Source: Sutcliffiella halmapala
Lineage (GTDB): Bacteria > Bacillota > Bacilli > Bacillales > Bacillaceae_I
DNA: 64,000 bases
Assembly (NCBI RefSeq): GCF_002019665.1
Contig: NZ_KV917375.1
Coordinates: forward strand, 256,001-320,000
Reading direction: 5' to 3'
The notes below the pieces were generated by a model. It made no database searches and had not been told where the DNA came from. It saw only the letters and a list, made by a program, of their open reading frames with translations. Positions 30,824 through 40,005 of the stretch are shown here, piece by piece. The position numbers and the translations under genes are program-made. Within the stretch, counting starts at the first letter, position 1. Each line of letters opens with the position of its first letter.

Positions 30824-30852
30824 CAGAACTCCTAACAGAGTTCTGTTTTTTT
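30824..30852 (+). terminator. murAB terminator
   Basis: CAGAACTC (30824-30831) and GAGTTCTG (30838-30845) are exact complements followed by seven T. The sequence GCAGAACTCCTAACA also occurs at the end of murAB (about 30764), an apparent 15-nt duplication. Confidence 0.85.
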
Positions 30853-30880
30853 CTATGATTTTTCTTTCACTTTTCGCCAA

Positions 30881-30914
30881 TTGTGATATACTATTAACGA
30901 AAAGTATATCACAA
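30881..30914 (+). promoter_or_regulatory. glpX promoter with CcpN-type inverted repeat
   Basis: TTGTGATATACT (30881-30892) and AGTATATCACAA (30903-30914) are perfect 12-bp inverted arms. TGTGATATACT fits the CcpN consensus TRTGHYATAYW at every position, in both arms. TGATATACT also reads as an extended -10 (TGnTATACT) without a good -35. CcpN represses gluconeogenic genes in B. subtilis, and glpX encodes a gluconeogenic enzyme. Confidence 0.65.
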
Positions 30915-30990
30915 TGCTACGATTTGCATAAATAAACTTAGCTTATAATAAAAGTGAAAAGTCTTATAGATAGAAAAGGGAGTGGGAGAA

Positions 30991-31959
30991 ATGGAAAGAA
31001 GTTTATCCATGGAATTAATTCGAGTAACAGAAGCAGCAGCACTTTCATCAGCACGTTGGATGGGAAGAGGAGACAAAGATAGTGCTGATGGTGCAGCAAC
31101 CTCTGCGATGCGCGATGTATTTGATACCATCCCGATGAAAGGAACTGTTGTAATCGGAGAAGGTGAAATGGACGAAGCTCCCATGCTCTATATTGGAGAA
31201 AAGCTTGGAACTGGCTACGGTCCACGAGTTGACGTGGCAGTTGATCCGCTAGAAGGGACAAGCATTGTTGCATCAGGTGGCTGGAACGCATTGGCCGTTT
31301 TAGCTGTAGCAGATCACGGTAACCTTTTACATGCACCAGACATGTATATGGATAAAATCGCTGTAGGTCCAGAAGCTGTTGGCAAAATAGATATCAATGC
31401 CTCGGTATTAGATAACTTAAAAGCAGTTGCAGCAGCAAAAAATAAAGATATTGAAGACTTAGTGGCGGTAATTTTAAACAGACCTCGTCATGAGAGAATC
31501 ATTGCTGAATTAAGAGACGCGGGCGCACGTATTAAGCTAATTGACGATGGAGATGTGGCAGCAGCTATTAATACAGCCTTTGATCACACTGGTGTAGATA
31601 TTTTATTCGGCTCTGGCGGTGCACCAGAAGGCGTTATCGCAGCAGTTGCTTTAAAATGCTTAGGCGGAGAAATCCAAGGGAAGCTTTTACCTCAAAACGA
31701 AGAAGAGCTAATCCGTTGCCGCAAAATGGGAATTGAAAATATTGATGCAGTTCTAAGAATGGAAGACCTTGTTCGTGGTGACGATGCAATTTTTGCTGCT
31801 ACTGGAGTAACAGATGGTGAGCTACTACGTGGCGTACAATTTAAAGGCACAAATGCTACGACACACTCTGTAGTTATGCGCGCGAAATCCGGTACTGTTC
31901 GTTTCATTGATGGACAGCACAATATTAAGAAAAAGCCTAACCTAGTATTTAAACCGTAA
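30991..31959 (+). CDS. glpX: Fructose-1,6-bisphosphatase class II
   Basis: A 322-residue class II FBPase of gluconeogenesis. Motifs: [16 protein letters not shown] (~residue 54), metal-binding DPLEGTS (~83), and GTGGAPEG-like GSGGAPEGV (~208). I chose ATG at 30991 ([12 protein letters not shown]), which gives the family length; GTG 30982 overlaps the RBS AAGGGAGTG. The upstream CcpN-type palindrome suggests repression during glycolytic growth. The stop codon is inside a perfect palindrome. Confidence 0.95.
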   Translation: MERSLSMELIRVTEAAALSSARWMGRGDKDSADGAATSAMRDVFDTIPMKGTVVIGEGEMDEAPMLYIGEKLGTGYGPRVDVAVDPLEGTSIVASGGWNALAVLAVADHGNLLHAPDMYMDKIAVGPEAVGKIDINASVLDNLKAVAAAKNKDIEDLVAVILNRPRHERIIAELRDAGARIKLIDDGDVAAAINTAFDHTGVDILFGSGGAPEGVIAAVALKCLGGEIQGKLLPQNEEELIRCRKMGIENIDAVLRMEDLVRGDDAIFAATGVTDGELLRGVQFKGTNATTHSVVMRAKSGTVRFIDGQHNIKKKPNLVFKP

Positions 31960-31985
31960 ACGAAATTTCGTTTACGGTTTTCTAG
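31951..31985 (+). terminator. Perfect 30-bp palindrome over the glpX stop
   Basis: AAACCGTAAACGAAA and its exact complement span 31951-31980 with no loop gap and include the TAA stop of glpX. TTTTC follows on the plus strand. Confidence 0.75.
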
Positions 31986-32067
31986 CATAAGAATCCTTCT
32001 TGCTACGTCAAAAAAACTACACGTCCCTCGAATTCTATAGGGAAGGTAACGACATTTCGACAAATAG

Positions 32068-32163
32068 CGGGGGTATTCTAGAATATTCCCCAGAAAATAA
32101 ACGCGAAACTCAAAGCTTGTCTATAGAAAAGAGTTGCTTAAAAGCATGAAATGTGGGTAAAAT
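32068..32163 (+). promoter_or_regulatory. rho leader region: hairpin and candidate promoter
   Basis: The 31960-32426 gap is rho leader. A GGGGTATTCT/AGAATATTCCCC hairpin lies near 32071-32092. A candidate promoter is TTGCTT (32134-32139), 18-nt spacer, TAAAAT (32158-32163). It would give a leader of about 260 nt. B. subtilis rho also has a long leader used in autoregulation. Confidence 0.45.
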
Positions 32164-32426
32164 AAAAAATGCTACGCGTATTATGTGTAATTTATCCTTT
32201 TCTTCCTAGCGATTCTTCTACAATTTCTTCATAAGGAGAGTTATCCCACAACACAAGGGAGTAAGTCCTCAACCTTCATTCCAATTTATTAGCATTGTAA
32301 ATAAGGTGTAGGTACTCAACAGCTCCCATCCTTCGAACATAATTTCAGCTTGAATCAGTTTTGGAAGACAAATGAACATTTTTTCTCGAATCACTAAAAA
32401 TCAGAATAGAGTGGTGTTTTCTTTTT

Positions 32427-33698
32427 ATGGATTTAACAATATCTCACTTAGAAAATTTAAAATTAAAAGAATTATATGAGTTTGCCCGTCAACATAAAGT
32501 ATCGTACTACAGCAAACTAACAAAAAAAGAACTTATTTTTGCTATTTTAAAAGCACAAGCTGAAAAAGACGGCCTTTTATTCATGGAAGGTGTACTTGAA
32601 GTCATTCAATCGGAAGGTTTCGGCTTCTTACGTCCGATCAACTACTCTCCAAGCTCAGAGGATATTTACATTTCAGCATCTCAAATTCGCCGCTTTGACT
32701 TAAGAAACGGAGATAAAGTTTCGGGGAAGGTTCGTCCTCCAAAAGAGAACGAGCGTTATTATGGGCTTTTACATGTAGAGGCAGTAAATGGCGATGATCC
32801 AGAATCTGCAAAAGAGCGTGTGCATTTCCCAGCTCTAACACCGTTATATCCTGACCGACAAATTGTGCTAGAAACAAAAACCAAAGGTCTTTCTACTCGT
32901 ATAATGGATTTAATTGCACCAGTTGGATTTGGCCAACGTGGCTTAATTGTTGCTCCTCCAAAAGCTGGTAAAACAATGTTAATAAAAGAAATCGCTAATA
33001 GCATTACAACGAACCACCCAGAAGCAGAATTGATTGTTCTTCTAATAGACGAGCGTCCAGAGGAAGTAACTGACATCGAACGTTCTGTTGCAGGAGACGT
33101 AGTAAGTTCTACATTTGATGAAGTGCCAGAAAACCACATCAAAGTAGCAGAGCTTGTTTTAGAGCGCGCATTACGTCTTGTAGAGCATAAGCGTGACGTA
33201 ATCATCTTAATGGATAGTATTACTCGTCTAGCACGTGCCTATAACTTAGTCATTCCACCAAGTGGACGTACCCTTTCTGGTGGTATCGATCCGGCTGCAT
33301 TCCACCGTCCAAAACGATTCTTTGGTGCTGCGCGTAATATTGAAGAGGGCGGAAGTTTAACAATTCTTGCAACAGCACTTGTTGAGACAGGCTCTCGTAT
33401 GGATGACGTTATCTATGAAGAGTTCAAAGGTACAGGAAACATGGAATTGCATTTAGACCGTAATTTAGCGGAACGCCGTATCTTCCCAGCAATCGACATC
33501 CGTCGCTCAGGTACGCGTAAAGAAGAATTGCTTATTCCTAAGGATCACCTTGATAAGCTATGGGCGATTCGTAAAACGATGTCAGATACGCCAGACTTCG
33601 CAGAAAAGCTCTTAAGAAGATTGCGTCAATCAAAATCCAACCAAGAATTCTTTGACATGTTAGACGAAGACCAAAAGGCTGGAACGGGAAAACGATAG
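32427..33698 (+). CDS. rho: Transcription termination factor Rho
   Basis: A 423-residue hexameric RNA helicase. The N-terminal Rho_N helical region ([20 protein letters not shown], within residues 10-30) leads to the OSB RNA-binding domain with GFGFLRP. The ATPase has Walker [10 protein letters not shown] (~residue 176) and Walker B VIILMDS (~260). The Q-loop/R-loop regions [21 protein letters not shown] are intact. The start ATG at 32427 has only a weak RBS (GTGG), in keeping with restrained expression. The leader is long. Confidence 0.97.
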   Translation: MDLTISHLENLKLKELYEFARQHKVSYYSKLTKKELIFAILKAQAEKDGLLFMEGVLEVIQSEGFGFLRPINYSPSSEDIYISASQIRRFDLRNGDKVSGKVRPPKENERYYGLLHVEAVNGDDPESAKERVHFPALTPLYPDRQIVLETKTKGLSTRIMDLIAPVGFGQRGLIVAPPKAGKTMLIKEIANSITTNHPEAELIVLLIDERPEEVTDIERSVAGDVVSSTFDEVPENHIKVAELVLERALRLVEHKRDVIILMDSITRLARAYNLVIPPSGRTLSGGIDPAAFHRPKRFFGAARNIEEGGSLTILATALVETGSRMDDVIYEEFKGTGNMELHLDRNLAERRIFPAIDIRRSGTRKEELLIPKDHLDKLWAIRKTMSDTPDFAEKLLRRLRQSKSNQEFFDMLDEDQKAGTGKR

Positions 33699-33935
33699 GA
33701 ATTTAAAGGAAAGGACGATGCCGAAATGCGTACCTTCCACTTGTTTTTACACGGTTGGAAATATTTGCGGTAATACTTATTGCAGATAAGCCCAAAAGTA
33801 ACCTTGCAAAACACGAAATTCCTTGATATAATTTCATCAGTGTGTTTTTATGATAAATGATGTCGAATTTGATTTGGTATCATTTGAATGATAACTCTGT
33901 TTCGAAAGACTCAGGGCGAAAAGGAGATGACAAGA

Positions 33936-34181
33936 ATGAAAGCTGGAATTCATCCGGATTATCGTAAAGTTGTATTCATGGACATCAACACTAGTTTCAA
34001 ATTCATCACAGGTTCTACGATGAAAACAAACGAAACTATCGAATGGGAAGATGGTACTACTTACCCTCTAATCAAAGTTGAGATCTCTTCTGATTCTCAC
34101 CCATTCTACACTGGACGTCAGAAGCATGCTGCTGCTGATGGACGTGTTGAGCGTTTCAACAAAAAATACGGCCTTAAGTAA
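33936..34181 (+). CDS. rpmE2: 50S ribosomal protein L31, type B (zinc-independent)
   Basis: An 81-residue L31 protein. It starts [16 protein letters not shown] and ends [20 protein letters not shown] plus a short Lys-rich tail. It lacks all the cysteines of the zinc-binding type A L31 (CxxC) and has the longer type B insert ([20 protein letters not shown]). ATG 33936 has RBS AAGGAG at 33921-33926; upstream in-frame codons lack family support. It sits in the usual rho-rpmE-tdk position. No Zur box is obvious upstream. Confidence 0.95.
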   Translation: MKAGIHPDYRKVVFMDINTSFKFITGSTMKTNETIEWEDGTTYPLIKVEISSDSHPFYTGRQKHAAADGRVERFNKKYGLK

Positions 34182-34188
34182 TAAAGCA

Positions 34189-34226
34189 AAACAGGCAGGT
34201 TATCTTATAGCTTGCCTGTTTTTTTA
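34189..34226 (+). terminator. rpmE2 terminator
   Basis: AACAGGCAGG pairs with CTTGCCTGTT (one mismatch) around TTATCTTATAG, then seven T. Confidence 0.85.
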
Positions 34227-34239
34227 CTTATTTTTACAT

Positions 34240-34279
34240 AAAAGTGCTTATGTTTCCTTCCGAAACTAAGCACTTTTTA
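34240..34279 (+). terminator. Second hairpin before tdk
   Basis: AAAAGTGCTTA (34240-34250) and TAAGCACTTTT (34267-34277) are exact complements with inner GTTT/AAAC pairing. It is A-rich on one side and T-rich on the other. Confidence 0.7.
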
Positions 34280-34310
34280 TACGCTAATAAATAGAAGGGG
34301 GAGGCCGTGC

Positions 34311-34916
34311 ATGTACGTAATGAAGCATGCAGGTTGGGTAGAAGCGATTTGTGGCAGCATGTTTTCTGGAAAATCAGAAGAATTAATTCGCCGCATGCGA
34401 CGCTCCCAATTTGCCAAACAAGCAATTCAAGTATTCAAACCAGCAATTGACAATCGTTACAGCGATGAGGCAGTTGTTTCCCATAATGGTACATCAATCA
34501 TTGCAGTGCCAGTTCCTACTTCCCAAGCAATCCTCGACCAAGTAGAGGAACAAACAGAAGTGGTAGGCATTGATGAAGTTCAATTTTTCGATGAAAACAT
34601 TGTAGAAGTGGTTCAAGAGTTGGCAAACAGAGGTTATTGTGTAATTGTAGCAGGACTTGACCAAGATTTTCGCGGAGAGCCATTCGGTAAGATGCCGGAA
34701 CTACTGGCAATCGCTGAAACGGTAACAAAGCTACAAGCAGTATGTGCTGTTTGTGGATCGCCTGCAAGCCGTACACAACGTTTAATTAACGGTAACCCAG
34801 CTTGTTACGATGACCCAATCATTTTAGTCGGCGCTTCTGAATCTTACGAACCTCGCTGTCGTCATCATCATGAAGTCCCTCTAAATGTGTCCGTTTTACA
34901 AGAAGTGAAAAAATAA
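34311..34916 (+). CDS. tdk: Thymidine kinase
   Basis: A 201-residue type II thymidine kinase of pyrimidine salvage. P-loop [14 protein letters not shown] (residues ~15-28), DEVQFF (~93), zinc-binding [13 protein letters not shown] (~144) with later CRHHH, and lasso-type binding residues are present. The start is ATG 34311 after AAGGGGGAGG and matches the B. subtilis N-terminus MYIMK. It phosphorylates thymidine and deoxyuridine. Confidence 0.96.
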   Translation: MYVMKHAGWVEAICGSMFSGKSEELIRRMRRSQFAKQAIQVFKPAIDNRYSDEAVVSHNGTSIIAVPVPTSQAILDQVEEQTEVVGIDEVQFFDENIVEVVQELANRGYCVIVAGLDQDFRGEPFGKMPELLAIAETVTKLQAVCAVCGSPASRTQRLINGNPACYDDPIILVGASESYEPRCRHHHEVPLNVSVLQEVKK

Positions 34917-34985
34917 CAATCTTTCCTATAATTTGTCCGTAAAAATATAAGCAAAGAGGATACGCTAAAAGCAGGAGGTGTTTGC

Positions 34986-35417
34986 ATGAAACATGCAATC
35001 CTGGTTTTAGTAGTATGCTCTTTTTTTGTCTCCGGCTGTACAGCAGAACCTCGTACGAATCAACGTGAAGACATAAATGGGACAAGGCTAATCGGTACAC
35101 ATGGCGATACCGGATTTTACAAGCGCGATTTAGATTCAGAGGACTACAATACAAATCAGAACCCTAATTTCCTCGATTTGACGGAAAATCGCCTCGACTA
35201 TGGCGATGACCAAGATAAATTCGCCGAAGTAATTACGATGAACAGTGACCTGCAACCTGGCAGGGTTTATATCACAGGCGATACCGCTCGAGTAACCGCC
35301 TATCATGACGGCACGCTATCTAAAGAGGAAAAGTCCAAACTTAAAAAGCACTTAGCGAAGAAATTCGTGGACGTCACTCCCCGCTACCGCGTAAAGTTAA
35401 CAATCAAGGAAAGATAA
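34986..35417 (+). CDS. YhcN/YlaJ-like sporulation lipoprotein
   Basis: A 143-residue lipoprotein. The signal peptide ends in the lipobox VSGC (Cys at residue 18), so the mature protein is lipidated and outside the membrane. The C-terminal half (RVYITGDTARVTAYHDGTLS to DVTPRYRVKLTI) resembles the YhcN/YlaJ sporulation lipoprotein domain. ATG 34986 has RBS GCAGGAGGTG. Family call is by pattern only, as the sequence is short and divergent. It would be expected in the spore or forespore membrane. Confidence 0.7.
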   Translation: MKHAILVLVVCSFFVSGCTAEPRTNQREDINGTRLIGTHGDTGFYKRDLDSEDYNTNQNPNFLDLTENRLDYGDDQDKFAEVITMNSDLQPGRVYITGDTARVTAYHDGTLSKEEKSKLKKHLAKKFVDVTPRYRVKLTIKER

Positions 35418-35466
35418 CTTGGTATTGGATTGGCTGGATTTTTTCCAAAGATATAGTTCTGACTAA

Positions 35467-35511
35467 AAGACGACTTGATTTCCTTTTTGAGGGAGTGAGG
35501 CGTCTCTTTTT
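35467..35511 (+). terminator. Terminator after the YhcN-like gene
   Basis: AAAGACG pairs with CGTCTCTTTTT around a long AT-rich interior with weak inner pairing. Confidence 0.5.
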
Positions 35512-35548
35512 GATTGAAGTGAGTGTGGGAAATAATAGTCGGGCAATG

Positions 35549-35676
35549 AAAAATATCAAAAGGTTTGTCAAAAAAGTCAGAAGGTCATCGAAAAACTTTA
35601 GAAGGTTGGCGGAAAAAATCAGAAGATCTAGCCAAAAAACTAGAAGCTCGTCCAAAAAAGTCAAAAGCTCCCCCTA
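35549..35676. repeat. Six-unit 21-nt tandem array with phased A-tracts
   Basis: Runs of five or six A start at 35549, 35570, 35591, 35613, 35634 and 35654, that is every 20-22 nt. Each is followed by a degenerate TCAGAAGGT-type block. A 60-codon plus-strand frame across it reads as basic heptads (KKVRRSS, KNFRRLA, EKIRRSS) but has no RBS and is probably not a gene. It sits in the 35418-35821 gap upstream of the prfA promoter. Confidence 0.7.
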
Positions 35677-35716
35677 ATTACCCACCAAAATCCACCAAAC
35701 TTCCCTCGATTTGATT

Positions 35717-35745
35717 TTGACGGCTCATCTAACCTATACTATAAT
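35717..35745 (+). promoter_or_regulatory. prfA promoter
   Basis: TTGACG (35717-35722), 17-nt spacer, TATAAT (35740-35745): close to the sigma-A consensus, about 70 nt upstream of prfA. Confidence 0.8.
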
Positions 35746-35821
35746 TAGAATGTTGTAGGTAGGAACCAAAATATTAGTTGCAGAGTAGTTTTCTGTACAC
35801 ATTACATAGAGGTGAATGCAC

Positions 35822-36892
35822 GTGTTTGATCGTTTGCAGTCTGTAGAGGCACGTTACGATAAATTAACGGAGCTATTGAGTGATCCGGAAGTTATTAGTG
35901 ATACGAAGAAACTTCGTGAGTATTCGAAGGAACAATCTGATATTCAGGAAACGGTAGAAGTGTATCGTGAATATAAAGATGTAAAAGAGCAATTAGACGG
36001 TGCAAAAGCAATGCTTGAGGATAAATTAGATTCGGAAATGCGTGATATGGTGAAAGAGGAAATCTCTGAGCTTGAAACGCAGCAAGAGGAATTGGCAGAG
36101 CGTTTACACATTCTTCTTTTACCGAAAGATCCTAATGATGACAAGAACGTTATTATGGAGATTCGTGGAGCAGCTGGTGGAGATGAAGCGGCATTATTTG
36201 CGGGTGACTTATATCGAATGTATAGTCGTTATGCGGAATCCCATGGCTGGAAAACGGAAGTGATGGAAGCGGCGTCGACAGGTGTTGGTGGTTATAAGGA
36301 AATTATCTTTATGATTACTGGTAAAGGGGCTTATTCTAAGCTGAAGTTTGAAAATGGAGCCCATCGCGTGCAGCGTGTACCAGAAACAGAGTCTGGTGGA
36401 CGTATCCATACTTCAACTGCAACGGTTGCGGTTTTACCAGAGGCGGAAGAGGTAGAAATTGAAATTCATGATAAAGATATCCGTGTTGATACGTTCGCAT
36501 CTAGTGGACCAGGTGGACAATCGGTAAATACAACGATGTCGGCGGTTCGTTTAACGCATATTCCAACGAACACGGTAGTATCCTGTCAGGACGAAAAATC
36601 TCAAATTAAAAATAAAGAAAAAGCGATGAAGGTTCTTCGCGCACGTGTATATGACAAGTTTCAACGTGAAGTACAAGCTGAGTATGATGCAAATCGTAAG
36701 CAAGCTGTTGGTACTGGTGACCGTTCTGAACGTATTCGTACGTACAATTTCCCGCAAAATCGTGTAACGGATCACCGCATTGGCTTAACGATTCAGAAGC
36801 TGGACCAGATTTTACAAGGGAAGCTTCAGGAAATCGTGGATGCGTTGATTATGGAAGATCAAGCACTAAGAATGGAACAAATGGAAAAATGA
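35822..36892 (+). CDS. prfA: Peptide chain release factor 1
   Basis: A 356-residue release factor for UAA and UAG stops. The GGQ motif is in [12 protein letters not shown] (~residue 230), and the codon-recognition segment reads [15 protein letters not shown], whose PxT-type motif (PET) is normal for RF1. I chose GTG at 35822 (MFDRLQS), matching the B. subtilis N-terminus and length, with RBS AGAGGTGA 7 nt upstream; ATG 35816 overlaps the RBS spacing. It overlaps prmC by 4 nt. Confidence 0.96.
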   Translation: MFDRLQSVEARYDKLTELLSDPEVISDTKKLREYSKEQSDIQETVEVYREYKDVKEQLDGAKAMLEDKLDSEMRDMVKEEISELETQQEELAERLHILLLPKDPNDDKNVIMEIRGAAGGDEAALFAGDLYRMYSRYAESHGWKTEVMEAASTGVGGYKEIIFMITGKGAYSKLKFENGAHRVQRVPETESGGRIHTSTATVAVLPEAEEVEIEIHDKDIRVDTFASSGPGGQSVNTTMSAVRLTHIPTNTVVSCQDEKSQIKNKEKAMKVLRARVYDKFQREVQAEYDANRKQAVGTGDRSERIRTYNFPQNRVTDHRIGLTIQKLDQILQGKLQEIVDALIMEDQALRMEQMEK

Positions 36893-37761
36893 TGAAAGCG
36901 ATGAAAGTATACGAAGCTCTAAACTGGGCTTCGTATTTTTTGAAAAAGAATGAACGTGACGAAAATGCGGGAGAATTATTGTTACGTCATCATATGAAGT
37001 TAGACCGTTCACAGCTTTTTAGTAGAATGCAAGAAATGATGCCAATGGATATTCAGAGTTCCTTCGTCTTTAACGTGCATAAGCATGCGGCGGGAATTCC
37101 GGTGCAATATATAATGGGAAAAGAAGAGTTTTATGGTCGTAGTTTTTTTGTAAGTGAAGAAGTGCTTATTCCTAGACCGGAAACAGAAGAGTTGGTTGTT
37201 GGAGTTCTGGATCGAGTGAAGCGTCACTTTGGTGAGGAACGAACAGAGAAGCTAAGTGTGGTCGATGTTGGGACAGGCAGTGGTGCAATTGCGATTACGT
37301 TAGCGTTGGAAAATAAAGACCTCGCTGTGATGGCGACTGATATTGCCGGAGAATCACTAGAGGTTGCGATGGATAATGCGAAGGAACTTGAGGCGGACGT
37401 TGAGTTCTTAGAAGGTGATTTGCTGTTGCCTTTTATTGAGCAGGGCATGAAAGTGGATATCGTCGTATCGAACCCACCATATATACCGGAAAAAGACTAC
37501 GACGATTTGTCCATCGTTGTGAAGGATTTTGAACCGTATCGTGCATTAGTCGGCGGCGTGTCAGGCCTAGAATTTTATGAACGGTTTATGGAAGAGTTGC
37601 CGCAAGTGTTAAAAGAACGTGCGCTTGTTGCATTTGAAATCGGAATGGGGCAAGGAGAAGCGGTAAAAGAGTTGCTAGTAAAAACATTTCCTCATGCTAA
37701 AGCAGAGGTTGTATTTGATATAAACGGAAAAGATCGTATGGTATTTGCGGAAATTGGGTAA
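36889..37761 (+). CDS. prmC: Release factor glutamine methyltransferase
   Basis: A 290-residue methyltransferase that N5-methylates the GGQ glutamine of release factors. SAM-binding [18 protein letters not shown] (~residue 124) and the catalytic NPPY in [11 protein letters not shown] (~195) are clear. The start is ATG 36889 within an ATGATG overlapping the prfA stop, giving translational coupling with its substrate's gene. Confidence 0.96.
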   Translation: MMKAMKVYEALNWASYFLKKNERDENAGELLLRHHMKLDRSQLFSRMQEMMPMDIQSSFVFNVHKHAAGIPVQYIMGKEEFYGRSFFVSEEVLIPRPETEELVVGVLDRVKRHFGEERTEKLSVVDVGTGSGAIAITLALENKDLAVMATDIAGESLEVAMDNAKELEADVEFLEGDLLLPFIEQGMKVDIVVSNPPYIPEKDYDDLSIVVKDFEPYRALVGGVSGLEFYERFMEELPQVLKERALVAFEIGMGQGEAVKELLVKTFPHAKAEVVFDINGKDRMVFAEIG

Positions 37762-37915
37762 AGATTTATCGGGGGTTGTACAGGTGTTGCCGCTCCATTA
37801 CCGTGATTAGATAAGAAGCGGCACCTTGCTAGCTGCGACTTTTATCGGAACAAGGTGTTGGAGTGCTGATAATAATCAACTCGAAGATTGAATGCAAGCT
37901 TGTTTTTCCAGTGGG

Positions 37916-38191
37916 TCAGGCGATGGTCAGACCCCTTTTTGTCTTTCCTTCGACATTACGAATAATCGCTTGGCGAATTTTCTCTTGCTGTTCTGTTTTC
38001 ACTACGTTCATAATTTGAGATAGGTTGGAATCATACGATATTGTGCGGTGATAATGATGGTAAAATACTTTCCCATTCATCCACCTGCCGCCCACTAATA
38101 TTCCGAAATCAATCGGAATGCTAATATGATTAAAAGCACCCTTGATTTCCCCAATGCGAAATGATTCTATGTTGTACGTAAACGACCTCAT
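37916..38191 (-). CDS. Small hypothetical protein
   Basis: A 91-residue protein I do not recognise. It starts MRSFTYNIESFRIGEIKGAF and ends with a basic segment KTKRGLTIA. It contains GRWMNGKVFYHHYHRTISYD, hydrophilic with no membrane helix or signal peptide. On the minus strand AAGGGGAG lies 9 nt upstream of the ATG, supporting translation. It is the only minus-strand gene between prmC and spoIIR. Reality of the gene is likely but not certain. Confidence 0.6.
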   Translation of the reverse strand: MRSFTYNIESFRIGEIKGAFNHISIPIDFGILVGGRWMNGKVFYHHYHRTISYDSNLSQIMNVVKTEQQEKIRQAIIRNVEGKTKRGLTIA

Positions 38192-38344
38192 ATAAGACTT
38201 TCTCCCCTTTCCATAAAAATAAAAAAACCGCCTTAATCCAATACCCTCTAAGTTCCAAAAGAAAACCTAAAACTAGTACAATATCAAACTACTAATAAAT
38301 CACCCAACAACATAATGATGCATCAGCCCGCTTCAACACAAAGT

Positions 38345-38374
38345 GGAAAACTCCTGCCGGTGCCTGGCCCCAAA
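38345..38374 (+). repeat. Dispersed short element, copy 3
   Basis: AACTCCTGCCGGTGCCTGGC followed by CCCAAA, in the 38192-38564 gap upstream of spoIIR. Confidence 0.55.
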
Positions 38375-38431
38375 TTTACGGCACCATCTCTACACAAAAC
38401 CCGCAATGATATCGAGTACGACGTGAGGTGA

Positions 38432-38460
38432 GATATTCCTGCTGGAGCCAGGCACCAAAA
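38432..38460 (+). repeat. Dispersed short element, copy 4
   Basis: TATTCCTGCTGGAGCCAGGC followed by ACCAAAA, 86 nt after copy 3. The remaining sequence in the gap is AT-rich; I could not define the sigma-F promoter expected for spoIIR. Confidence 0.55.
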
Positions 38461-38564
38461 ACAAAAAAACATCTCACTCATATTTTCACTTTTTTTCTCA
38501 TTTTAGTAGTTTAGGATTTTTGTTTTTTGCCTAGACTGTTTGCTAGAGGGGAGAGTGCTTGGGG

Positions 38565-39287
38565 ATGTTAAAAAAGAATGTAATTAGTTTATATATAGTA
38601 GTGATGTTTGTCGGAGCATATATTTCGGTGATTGGGGAACAGGCTTCTGCTGGAGCGGAAGTGAAGAATGGTGCAATGGTGATTCCGGATGAAGCGATTC
38701 GCCTTCGAATTCTAGCGAACAGTGATAACGTAGAGGATCAAGAGCTTAAAAGGAAAATTCGTGACAGAGTAAATGAAGAAATAACTGTTTGGGTGGAAGG
38801 TCTAACTTCCATGGAAAATGCCCGCGAAGTAATAAAGGGAAATATTGCTGAAATCGAACAAATTGTAGAAGAAGTAATGGTAGAAGAAGGAATCGTTCAA
38901 AAGTATAATGTAGACTTTGGGAGAGTAAACTTTCCAACGAAAATGTATGGGAAATTCATCTATCCTGCAGGAGACTATGAAGCAATTTTAATCACTTTAG
39001 GAAAAGGAACAGGTGCAAACTGGTGGTGCGTACTTTTCCCGCCACTATGCTTCCTAGACTTCTCAAACGGCGAAGCAACCGCCACACCTTTTGAAGAAGA
39101 AGAAGCAGAAACAAAAAAACAAACAAAAACAAATGCATCAGTAAAAACAACAGCAAAAGTCAGTGAATCACCATCAGCAACAGTGCAGGCTCAAGATTTC
39201 GTAATTGATGAAGAACCAGAAGAAGTGGAAGTGAAATTCTTTGTAGTAGAGCTTCTATCATCTCTATGGGAAAAAATTGCGAGTTAG
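38565..39287 (+). CDS. spoIIR: Stage II sporulation protein R
   Basis: A 240-residue secreted forespore signal that triggers SpoIIGA to process pro-sigma-E. The N-terminal hydrophobic segment (residues ~5-28) is a signal peptide or anchor. The core IRLRILANSDNVEDQELKRK (split over residues ~46-65) and NWWCVLFPPLCFLD (~150) are family signatures. A Thr/Glu-rich linker follows. I chose ATG at 38565 with RBS AGAGGGGAGAG; TTG 38559 is too near the RBS. Confidence 0.93.
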   Translation: MLKKNVISLYIVVMFVGAYISVIGEQASAGAEVKNGAMVIPDEAIRLRILANSDNVEDQELKRKIRDRVNEEITVWVEGLTSMENAREVIKGNIAEIEQIVEEVMVEEGIVQKYNVDFGRVNFPTKMYGKFIYPAGDYEAILITLGKGTGANWWCVLFPPLCFLDFSNGEATATPFEEEEAETKKQTKTNASVKTTAKVSESPSATVQAQDFVIDEEPEEVEVKFFVVELLSSLWEKIAS

Positions 39288-39352
39288 TAGTTCTACTTTT
39301 TCATCCACCTCAATAGAGTAGTAGTAGAAAAAATACTAGATGAGGTGAAAAA

Positions 39353-39793
39353 ATGAAAAAACTACGCTCCGCCACGAAAGAGGATCTTTGGGCTTTACAG
39401 GTCTTTTTAAGACAAGCAAATATTAGTACAATAGGGTTAGAGGAAAAAATAGAGGACTTTATCATCCTTGAAGAAGAGCATGTGGGTATCTGTGGGACAA
39501 TCGGCATTGAAACAATTGGGCAAGACGGCCTGTTACGCTCCCTTGTGATAGGTCCTTCTGTGAAACAGATGCATCTTCTACAACTGTTCGAACACACGCA
39601 GCAACATGCTCGCAGAAAAGAGCTAGATAGATTATATCTCGTTACTAACAAGCATAATTACATACAATTTTTCGAACTTTTAGGATTTCATCCACAAGAG
39701 ATCCACAATGTACCAACAGAAATTACCGAATCTCCACATTTAAAAGAGATTTTAGCACAGCAGACATGCACATTTATGATTTGCAAGCTATAA
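39353..39793 (+). CDS. ywlB: GNAT family acetyltransferase-like protein YwlB
   Basis: A 146-residue protein of the GNAT superfamily in the ywlB position between spoIIR and ywlC. The fold is visible in VGICGTIGIETIGQDGLLRS and the late LYLVTNKHNYIQFFELLGF. The acetyl-CoA loop is poorly conserved. RBS GATGAGGTG. The substrate is unknown. DnaA-box-like sequences begin immediately after its stop. Confidence 0.85.
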   Translation: MKKLRSATKEDLWALQVFLRQANISTIGLEEKIEDFIILEEEHVGICGTIGIETIGQDGLLRSLVIGPSVKQMHLLQLFEHTQQHARRKELDRLYLVTNKHNYIQFFELLGFHPQEIHNVPTEITESPHLKEILAQQTCTFMICKL

Positions 39794-39795
39794 AA

Positions 39796-40005
39796 TGTGG
39801 ATATTAACAAAGTTATCCACCGAACACACAGGCTTTATCCACAATTTGTGGATAAAGCTTGTATAATTTGTACAAGTTCATTATACTTTTGAAAGTAAAT
39901 CCTTCTATATTCACATGTTAATAGATTTTTAAAAGAGGTAGATAAAATGGAAACGAAAAAGTGGATTGTGGATAACACAGACCCATTCAAAATAAATTAT
40001 CCACA
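39796..40005. other. DnaA-box cluster around the ywlB-ywlC junction
   Basis: Perfect TTATCCACA boxes: 39835-39843 (+), 39847-39855 (-), 39967-39975 (-) and 39997-40005 (+). One-mismatch boxes lie at 39796-39804 (-) and 39813-39821 (+). Further perfect boxes lie inside ywlC at 40192-40200 (-) and 40835-40843 (+). B. subtilis is known to have a DnaA-box cluster at ywlC that helps limit replication initiation, so this looks conserved. A possible ywlC promoter, TTGTAT (39859-39864) - 17 nt - TATACT (39882-39887), lies among the boxes. Confidence 0.85.

Noticed and set aside
35495-35677. 60-codon plus-strand frame with basic heptads
   Set aside because: Open only because the repeat is 21 nt. It starts within a terminator region, lacks an RBS, and is better explained as an A-tract array.
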